A DNA stretch of 5,720 nt from G020354085 sp964629975 (GTDB lineage: Bacteria > Pseudomonadota > Gammaproteobacteria > Acidiferrobacterales > Sulfurifustaceae), in the NCBI GenBank assembly GCA_964629975.1, contig CAZVUN010000165.1, forward strand, positions 1-5,720. Direction: 5' to 3'. The notes below the pieces were generated by a model, which worked only from the letters and a program-made list of their open reading frames with translations, made no database searches and had not been told where the DNA came from. The position numbers were made by a program, and so were the translations under genes. Positions 1 to 4,505 of this stretch are shown here, one piece after another; within the stretch, counting starts at the first letter, position 1, and the number at the start of each line of letters is the position of its first letter.

Positions 1-874
1 GGCGCGCGACCCTGTCGCGGTCGGCGGGCGCCCTGGCGAGCGTCGCCCCGAGCGCGCGCTTGCGCAATCCCGAGGTCGGATCGGTCGCACCGTCGATGGT
101 TGCCTCGTCTTCCCACAGGTCGCTGTAGGCGAGTGTTGCGGTCCACGACTGCATGTCCTCGGTAAACAGCGTGTAGCCGACCGCCGCCGAGCCGCTCGCG
201 CGATTGCCGAGGCGCTTGTCGTAGGGTTCGACGTAGCTTCCGTACTCGCGGTTGACCGGGCGCTCGAGGTGCGTGCCGTACGCGGCGGTGAGCGTGACCG
301 TCCAGGGAAACACGGTTTTATCGAGCACCACTTGCGCATCGAGCCGGTAGAAGCCGCGCCCGGTGATATCGAAGTTGTCCGTGACGTTGTCGTAGGGCGA
401 CACGCCGGTGGGGATCGTGAGGGCGGCGCCGAAATAGACGGCCGGCTTGAGGTCCTGCCAGCTTTCCACGCGCCACACGCACATCACCTTGTCGAAGGCC
501 TCGTACCACAGGCTCACGGTGGTGTCGCCGAGGCCGTCGGTGTTGCGGGTGAAACCGGTGTAGGTATTGCGGTTCCACACGTACGGCGCGAGCACCGAGG
601 CCTGCCAGTTGGGCGCAAGCCGCGCGGCGAACCCGGCGTTGAGGCGGTACTGGTTGAGATCGGAGCCCGGCGGATCGGGCGACCAGGTGCCGTCCTCGCC
701 CCAGAAGCCGTCGTAGTGCTCATAGTCGACCGACACATCGACCATGGCGCGCGAAAACTTGGGCAGCAGCAGGGTCGTGCTGCCGGTGCCGCCGCAACAC
801 GACCCCGCCTGCGCCGTTACCGCGGCGAGGCCCAAGGCGAGCCCCGCCGCGACGCCGAGCGGCCGCAAGCGCAT
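1..874 (-). CDS. Putative outer-membrane beta-barrel protein, 3' end outside window (291 residues seen)
   Basis: Partial gene: the reading frame is open from the ATG at 874-872 to the window edge with no stop. Residues 1-23 form a signal peptide (Arg-rich start, Leu/Ala/Gly core, AQA before the predicted cut). The mature protein would start GSCCGG, with Cys26 and Cys27. After that come alternating hydrophobic/polar stretches rich in Tyr, Trp and Asn that look like beta strands (about 43-54, 76-100, 114-127, 143-156, 174-203, 226-252). GLGDTTVSLWY (114-124) and the LTIPTG stretch (152-157) resemble barrels of the phenol-degradation meta-pathway/'transporter' type; that family link is recognition by eye, not a search. 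The start lies only 7 nt after the lipoprotein stop with a poor ribosome site (CAGGCGC), so translational coupling is likely. Substrate unknown. The context suggests a metal-related outer-membrane role, possibly as partner of the lipoprotein. Confident that it is a real exported protein, moderately confident that it is a barrel. Confidence 0.7.
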   Translation of the reverse strand, partial: MRLRPLGVAAGLALGLAAVTAQAGSCCGGTGSTTLLLPKFSRAMVDVSVDYEHYDGFWGEDGTWSPDPPGSDLNQYRLNAGFAARLAPNWQASVLAPYVWNRNTYTGFTRNTDGLGDTTVSLWYEAFDKVMCVWRVESWQDLKPAVYFGAALTIPTGVSPYDNVTDNFDITGRGFYRLDAQVVLDKTVFPWTVTLTAAYGTHLERPVNREYGSYVEPYDKRLGNRASGSAAVGYTLFTEDMQSWTATLAYSDLWEDEATIDGATDPTSGLRKRALGATLARAPADRDRVAR

Positions 875-881
875 GCGCCTG

Positions 882-2660
882 TCAGGGCGCGGTGAAGGCG
901 AGCTGCGGCATGGCACCTGCAGCCGTCTGCATGACCTTGCCGTTGACCGTCAGGCGCACCTGCAAGGTGCCCGCCAGCCCGGTGAGCGCCGTGATCGCAT
1001 AACGCCCGGTCGTGCCGTCGGCCGTCAATGTCTGCCAGCTTGCCCCGCCGTCGCTCGACACCTCGACCGTCACGCTCGAAAGGGTCACGTCGGGCCGCAC
1101 GCCGGTCGTGGAATCCACAGGCCCCTGCAAGATGCGCCCCGCATAGACCGACGGGAACGACAGCGTATGCGCGTGCGGATCGGCACCGGGGGCGGGGTTG
1201 GCGATGTTCTGCGTCGAGACGAAGAGCGTCAGGTCGTGGCCGCTCGAACCGGCGGGCGTGGCCGCATGCAGCCATATGCGATAGGGGCGCGCCTGGGTGA
1301 TGCCGTCCATGCCGGTCCACTGATCGGCGGCATTGCTCGCGCTGGCGACGAGCACCTTGCCGCCCATGGGCATTTTCACCTGCGGATGGAAGATGACCTC
1401 GGTCGAGTGCTCGGCGGTGGCGCGGTTGCCGTCGCTGTCTTCCTTGAGGTAGGCCACATAGTCCCACACGCCCATCGGCGTGCCGCCGGCCATCTCCGAG
1501 GCCATGACGTAGTAGTTGTCGAGCACGTACTCGCCCGGGCCGGCCACCTGCGGGTCGTGACCATGCGGGGTGGTGTGGTCGTGGCCGTTCAGCATCGACA
1601 TCATCGGATGGTTGCTCACGCCGACGATGTCGGGGTCGGTCACGATGTCGATCGGCTGATCGGTGTCGGCGTCGATGAGCCTGAGCCGGTGGCGCACGCG
1701 CGCCGTCCAGAAGCCCTTGCTGAACGGCGCATCGGCCACGGTATCGAGGGTGACGCGGATGCGCCGGCCCTTGGCGGTGATGACGGTCTTGCTCGCGCCC
1801 TCGGCGTCGTAGGGCAGCGTCGGGTAGCCGCTCTGGGGGGCGCTCAGATGCGCGTGATCGTGATTGGCCTCGGCGCCGGCGAAGCTGCCCATGGCCTTGA
1901 CCCAGCGGAAGGCGAGCCCCTCGGCGGCATGCAGGGCGCTCAGGTCGAGCGCGCCGAGCGTGACCGGCGCGCTGCCGTCGTGACCGTCGAGATCGCCGTC
2001 GGCGAGATCGCGCGCGAGTGCTGCGGGCAGCGCGGCGATGTCGTTGGCGTTCACACCGAGGTTCGCGGCGAGCGCGCTCGTGGCGCCGGCGCGGAAGCTC
2101 GCGTCGCGGTCGGCCTGCGGGCGCGCCGCCGCCGTTGCCGCGTCGGTGGCGAGCGGGTCGAACGGCACCGCACTCATGTTGGGTAGGTAACCAAAGGCGT
2201 TCTGGAACGCGCTCTGCGCCTGGGCGAGCGTCTGGCCGTGGTTGGCCACAAGCGCGCGGATCACCGTGCTGTCCGGCGTGATCGGGGCGCTGCCCGCCTG
2301 GCCGGCGGCGAAGTGACCGGCGGCGGTGCGCAGGGCGAGCGGATTGGCGGCGCTCAGCGCAACCGTCGCGCCGCTCATCTCGTCGGTGTAACTGCCGGTG
2401 ACGGTGAAGTCGAGCTCACCGGCCAGGGCCGCATCGGGCACGGCGACGGTGAACGACCCATTGCTCACCGGCGCGGTGGCAATGGCAGCGCCGGCGCTGT
2501 CGCCCACGGTGACGCTGCCGTTCACCGCCCCGGCGATCGCCATGCCGGTGATGGTGGTGGTGCTGGTGGAAGAACCGCCGCTGCCACTGCCGCAGCCGCC
2601 GAGCACGAACCCGGCGAGCGCGAGCAGCGTCAGCAGACGCATGTGCGCCAAGGTCAGCAT
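882..2660 (-). CDS. His/Met-rich putative metal-binding lipoprotein (592 aa), function unknown
   Basis: Complete gene. The start at 2660-2658 is chosen because AGGAG lies 7 nt upstream; an in-frame ATG six codons later would be 25 nt from it. Residues 1-23 are a lipoprotein signal ending in the lipobox LGGC (Cys23). Gly follows the Cys, so by the usual Lol rule it would be sorted to the outer membrane. A Gly/Ser/Thr linker (24-38) precedes an Ig-like or carboxypeptidase-regulatory-like segment (about 39-110). DGDLDGHDG (221-229) resembles a calcium loop. Histidine clusters follow: HxHxH at 267-271; a His/Met cluster at 351-368 (MMSM, then HxH twice); MxM at 430-432; HxH at 496-498. The end (about 510-590) looks like another beta-sandwich, with SSDGGASW at 535-542. 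There are about 19 His in the mature part. I do not recognise a named family. Copper or zinc binding is inferred from the clusters and the neighbouring copper operon. It is first in an operon with the barrel gene. Confidence 0.9.
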   Translation of the reverse strand: MLTLAHMRLLTLLALAGFVLGGCGSGSGGSSTSTTTITGMAIAGAVNGSVTVGDSAGAAIATAPVSNGSFTVAVPDAALAGELDFTVTGSYTDEMSGATVALSAANPLALRTAAGHFAAGQAGSAPITPDSTVIRALVANHGQTLAQAQSAFQNAFGYLPNMSAVPFDPLATDAATAAARPQADRDASFRAGATSALAANLGVNANDIAALPAALARDLADGDLDGHDGSAPVTLGALDLSALHAAEGLAFRWVKAMGSFAGAEANHDHAHLSAPQSGYPTLPYDAEGASKTVITAKGRRIRVTLDTVADAPFSKGFWTARVRHRLRLIDADTDQPIDIVTDPDIVGVSNHPMMSMLNGHDHTTPHGHDPQVAGPGEYVLDNYYVMASEMAGGTPMGVWDYVAYLKEDSDGNRATAEHSTEVIFHPQVKMPMGGKVLVASASNAADQWTGMDGITQARPYRIWLHAATPAGSSGHDLTLFVSTQNIANPAPGADPHAHTLSFPSVYAGRILQGPVDSTTGVRPDVTLSSVTVEVSSDGGASWQTLTADGTTGRYAITALTGLAGTLQVRLTVNGKVMQTAAGAMPQLAFTAP

Positions 2661-2667
2661 GGAAGTC

Positions 2668-2672
2668 TCTCC
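2668..2672 (-). promoter_or_regulatory. Ribosome binding site of the lipoprotein gene
   Basis: The minus strand reads AGGAG here, 7 nt before the ATG at 2660-2658. It fixes that ATG over both the in-frame ATG at 2642-2640 and the much longer open frame that continues upstream to 2849. Confidence 0.75.
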
Positions 2673-2730
2673 TCGTGTGTGTCTTGTATCGGCCCGGGCG
2701 GGCCGTCCTGTCGATGTACGCCGGCGCCGC

Positions 2731-2759
2731 AGTCTAGGGTGCGCGCGCCGGTGTGTCGT
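2731..2759 (-). promoter_or_regulatory. Candidate promoter of the lipoprotein/barrel operon
   Basis: On the minus strand a -10-like TAGACT (2736-2731) is preceded, after 17 bp, by ACGACA (2759-2754), which matches the last four bases of TTGACA. Transcription would start near 2724, leaving a leader of about 64 nt. The -35 element abuts operator site 1, whose centre (2767) would fall near -43, a position typical of an activator. The boxes are weak and assigned by eye. An alternative is TCGACA with an 18-bp gap to GATACA, closer to the gene. Confidence 0.3.
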
Positions 2760-2775
2760 GAGACAAATCGTCGCA
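2759..2775. promoter_or_regulatory. Operator-like site 1 (imperfect inverted repeat)
   Basis: Arms TGAGAC (2759-2764) and GTCGCA (2770-2775) are separated by AAATC and have one mismatch. The stretch 2762-2776 matches 2798-2812 of site 2 at 13 of 15 bases. Both sites have 6-bp arms and a 5-bp spacer, and their centres are 36 bp apart. This repetition in the only divergent intergenic region argues for a bound dimeric regulator. The regulator is not encoded in the window. Confidence 0.55.
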
Positions 2776-2790
2776 GGGCCGCGGGCGGCG

Positions 2791-2815
2791 GCACTGCGAC
2801 AATTGGTCGCAGTGC
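2791..2815. promoter_or_regulatory. Operator-like site 2 (perfect 10-bp inverted repeat)
   Basis: GCACTGCGAC (2791-2800) and its exact reverse complement GTCGCAGTGC (2806-2815) flank the spacer AATTG. The core from 2796 to 2810 fits the pattern GCGNC, five bases, GNCGC, which I recall for RegA/PrrA/RegR-type redox response regulators. A perfect 10-bp repeat could also be a hairpin, but it has no U-tract, it sits upstream of the likely transcription start of the plus-strand operon, and its core recurs in site 1. A DNA-binding site is therefore the better reading. Confidence 0.6.
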
Positions 2816-2840
2816 AGGCCACGCGCCTCGCCGGTAGGCT
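2812..2840 (+). promoter_or_regulatory. Tentative promoter of the SCO/PCu(A)C operon
   Basis: A poor -10-like TAGGCT (2835-2840) has only the weak GTGCAG (2812-2817) at the -35 distance. If it is used, transcription starts near 2847 and operator site 2 is centred near -44. A weak promoter with an operator at this place would fit an activator-dependent start. No better match to sigma-70 boxes was seen between 2776 and 2877. Confidence 0.2.
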
Positions 2841-2856
2841 TGCGCGCATTCACTGC

Positions 2857-2864
2857 GGTGGGAG
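2857..2864 (+). promoter_or_regulatory. Ribosome binding site of the first plus-strand gene
   Basis: GGTGGGAG ends 13 nt before the ATG at 2878 but only 7 nt before an in-frame GTG at 2872. The spacing favours the GTG start (two extra residues, Met-Pro); the codon itself favours ATG. The start is therefore ambiguous by two codons. Confidence 0.5.
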
Positions 2865-2877
2865 CGGGCGCGTGCCG

Positions 2878-3375
2878 ATGCGTCGAGACAAGCTTTCTCT
2901 CCTGATCCTGAGCGCGCTCGCGCTCGCCGCCGGCGCGGCCGGCTTTCTTGGCGGCCTGCAGGCGTGGCGCGCGCTCAGCGCGACGGTCACGCTCAGCGGA
3001 CAGACCGACCCCGGCTGCGATCTTCAGCGCGGGCCGTGCCGGGCGCGCTTTGCCGGCGGCGCAGAACTGGTGGTGACGGTCGCGCCGCGGCCCATTCCCC
3101 TGGTCAAACCGCTGACGGTCGATGTCGAGGTGCATGGCCTTACGGTCGATTCGGTCGAGGTCGATATCCGCAGCCCCGACATGTACATGGGCTACCACCG
3201 CCGGGGGCTGCGGACAGTCGATGCGCAGCGCTTCAGCGGCCAGACCGTCCTGCCGGTGTGCATTCTCGATCGCATGCGCTGGGAGCTGCGCGCCCTCGCC
3301 CGCCGCGGCAACACCGTGCACGAGGCGGTATTCGTGTTTGAAACCGTCGCCGAGCGCGCCAGGCTGCCCGCATGA
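2878..3375 (+). CDS. Membrane-anchored periplasmic protein of unknown function, SCO-linked (165 aa)
   Basis: One N-terminal hydrophobic segment (about 7-28, after MRRDK) should anchor the protein in the inner membrane with the rest in the periplasm. The periplasmic part carries a Cys pair, Cys47 and Cys54 (CDLQRGPC), a beta-rich region (62-98), the motif DMYMGYHR (101-108) with Met102, Met104 and His107, and Cys128 in VLPVCILDRMRWELRA (124-139). MxMG followed by a strand pair ending in a Cys recalls small FixH/YtkA-like or Ig-fold proteins found beside cytochrome oxidase genes. I recognise the type but no named family. The conserved-looking Met/His/Cys residues could bind copper; this is inference. 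The stop overlaps the SCO start (ATGA at 3372-3375), so the two are translationally coupled. The start could be the GTG at 2872. A longer upstream open frame in this phase runs over the promoter region and is not credible. Confidence 0.87.
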   Translation: MRRDKLSLLILSALALAAGAAGFLGGLQAWRALSATVTLSGQTDPGCDLQRGPCRARFAGGAELVVTVAPRPIPLVKPLTVDVEVHGLTVDSVEVDIRSPDMYMGYHRRGLRTVDAQRFSGQTVLPVCILDRMRWELRALARRGNTVHEAVFVFETVAERARLPA

Positions 3376-3956
3376 AAAGGCGCATCGTCTTGTTCGCCCT
3401 GGTCACGGCTGCGGGCCTCGCCGCCGGCGCATTGCTCGCACCCCGCTTCCTGCCGCAGCCCGAGGCGTCGCTGCCCCCGGGTGGCGAGTTCGCGCTTGCG
3501 TCGGCCGACGGGCCGGTGACACTGGCGGGTCTGCGCGGCAAGGCGGTGCTCGTCTATTTCGGCTACACCGCCTGCCCGGACATCTGCCCGACCTCGCTCG
3601 CGCTCATCACGTTCGCGCTGCGTGCGCTCACGCCCGAGGAAGCCGAGCGCGTGCGCGTGCTGTTCGTGTCGGTCGACCCGGAGCACGACACGCTGCCCAG
3701 GCTCAAACAGTATGCGCAGGCCTTTCATCCCGCGGTGATCGGCGCGACCGCCGCCCCCGCGGTGCTGACCGACATGGCGCGCCGCTACGGCGGGCAGTTC
3801 TCGGTCGAGCGGCTCGATTCGGCGCTCGGCTATGCCGTCGACCACACCTCCTACACCAGCGTGCTGGCACCGGACGGACGGCTCATCGCCCATCTGCCGC
3901 ACGGCACCCAACCCGATGCGATCGTCGCCGCCATCCGAGCGGCCCTCGCTCGCTAG
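3372..3956 (+). CDS. SCO1/SenC/PrrC-family copper chaperone (194 aa)
   Basis: SCO proteins are membrane-tethered thioredoxin-fold proteins that bind copper in the periplasm and help build the CuA centre (and in some bacteria the cbb3-type centre) of cytochrome oxidases, as copper donors or thiol reductases. Here one hydrophobic segment (about 5-23) anchors the protein. The fold follows with FGYTACPDICPTS (63-75), which holds the diagnostic CxxxC pair Cys68/Cys72, then VSVDPEHDT (99-107), and the third copper ligand His158 in DHTSYT (157-162). The closing APDG and AIRAAL segments are also typical. All three ligands are present and the length is normal for the family, so the protein looks functional. 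The start overlaps the preceding stop by 4 nt with only AGG (3361-3363) upstream, which points to translational coupling. The PCu(A)C gene follows after 36 nt. Family assignment is secure; which oxidase it serves cannot be read from this window. Confidence 0.96.
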   Translation: MKRRIVLFALVTAAGLAAGALLAPRFLPQPEASLPPGGEFALASADGPVTLAGLRGKAVLVYFGYTACPDICPTSLALITFALRALTPEEAERVRVLFVSVDPEHDTLPRLKQYAQAFHPAVIGATAAPAVLTDMARRYGGQFSVERLDSALGYAVDHTSYTSVLAPDGRLIAHLPHGTQPDAIVAAIRAALAR

Positions 3957-3981
3957 GGCAATCGCCTCACCATGCTTTCAC

Positions 3982-3985
3982 GGAG
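3982..3985 (+). promoter_or_regulatory. Ribosome binding site of the PCu(A)C gene
   Basis: GGAG ends 7 nt before the ATG at 3993. It supports that start over the in-frame ATG at 3972, which has no such site in front and would add seven residues including extra Arg ahead of the signal peptide. Confidence 0.7.
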
Positions 3986-3992
3986 ATCCGCC

Positions 3993-4463
3993 ATGCACAC
4001 CAAGATGCGCCGCTACCTGCTCGTTGCTGTACTGCTGCCCGCACCGCTGCCTGCCGCGGGTGCGGGCGAAACCCTGCACATAATCGATCCCCATGTGCGC
4101 GCCGTGCCGGCCGGCCAGGCGCAGACGGCGGCCTACATGACGCTGCGCAACAGCAGCGCAAAGACCGCAACACTCGTGCAGGCGTCCAGCCCCGCGGCGC
4201 GCGCGGTGGAACTGCATACCGTGGTGGACGAAGGCGGCGTGAAGAAGATGCGCCCGGTGGCGAAGATCGACGTTCCGGCCGGGGGCGAGACGCCGCTCAA
4301 GCCCGGCGGGCTGCACATCATGCTGATCGGGCTCAAGGAGCCGCTCAAGGAGGGCGCGAGCATTGCGCTCACGCTCACGTTTGCCGATGGCACGCGCCGC
4401 GAGGTCAGCGCGCCGGTCAAGGCGATCGGCGCCACCGTGCCGACCATGCACCACGGGCACTGA
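3993..4463 (+). CDS. PCu(A)C-family periplasmic copper chaperone (DUF461, 156 aa)
   Basis: PCu(A)C proteins carry Cu(I) in the periplasm and pass it to oxidase subunit II or to SCO. The start at 3993 is set by GGAG 7 nt upstream. Residues 1-24 are a cleavable signal peptide (MHTKMRR, Leu/Val/Pro core, cut after AGA). The mature cupredoxin-like domain opens with the usual VRAVPAGQAQTAAYMTLRN pattern (35-53). The copper site is complete: His75 in ELH, Met86 in KKMRPV, and His108/Met110 in GGLHIM, spaced exactly as the family motif H-x10-M-x21-H-x-M. The C-terminus ends MHHGH (152-156), a short His tail that could bind further metal. Last gene of the operon after SCO (36-nt gap), the usual partnership for CuA assembly. 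Function confident; the exact acceptor is unknown. Confidence 0.96.
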   Translation: MHTKMRRYLLVAVLLPAPLPAAGAGETLHIIDPHVRAVPAGQAQTAAYMTLRNSSAKTATLVQASSPAARAVELHTVVDEGGVKKMRPVAKIDVPAGGETPLKPGGLHIMLIGLKEPLKEGASIALTLTFADGTRREVSAPVKAIGATVPTMHHGH

Positions 4464-4474
4464 CGCCCGGCGTC
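4462..4474. terminator. Weak hairpin between convergent genes, possible terminator
   Basis: GACGC (4462-4466) pairs with GCGTC (4470-4474) around CCG, overlapping the PCu(A)C stop. A second small repeat, CGGC and GCCG around AGT, lies at 4482-4492. Neither is followed by a T-run on either strand, so an intrinsic terminator is doubtful. The 42-bp gap (4464-4505) is the only place where both converging transcripts could end. Confidence 0.2.
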
Positions 4475-4505
4475 GCGTTGCCGGCAGTGCCGCCCGCGCA
4501 AACGA

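Noticed and set aside
269..895. Plus-strand open frame of 208 codons opposite the barrel gene
   Set aside because: Shadow of the minus-strand frame. The minus frame has a signal peptide and beta-strand pattern and stays open to the window edge.
744..2186. Long plus-strand open frame (480 codons) opposite the lipoprotein gene
   Set aside because: Its translation is Arg/Gly/Ala/His-rich low-complexity sequence with no domain or signal, as expected opposite a GC-rich gene. The minus strand carries a clean lipobox, a ribosome site and structured domains.
2691..2704. Inverted repeat GGCCCG/CGGGCC in the lipoprotein leader
   Set aside because: Six bp with a 2-nt gap is easily expected by chance at this GC content. 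The loop is too small for a good hairpin, and no riboswitch-like structure surrounds it.
2661..2849. Upstream extension of the lipoprotein gene to 2849
   Set aside because: It would put 63 Arg/Thr-rich residues before a perfect lipoprotein signal and would run through the operators. AGGAG at 2672-2668 fixes the start at 2660.
2398..2877. Upstream extension of the first plus-strand gene over the divergent region
   Set aside because: The open frame has no coding character there, overlaps the lipoprotein 5' end and both operators, and the hydrophobic anchor with a ribosome site begins only at 2872/2878.
3936..3952. Hairpin CGAGCG/CGCTCG at the end of the SCO gene
   Set aside because: It lies inside the coding sequence, has no T-run, and the next operon gene follows within 40 nt, so termination here is unlikely.
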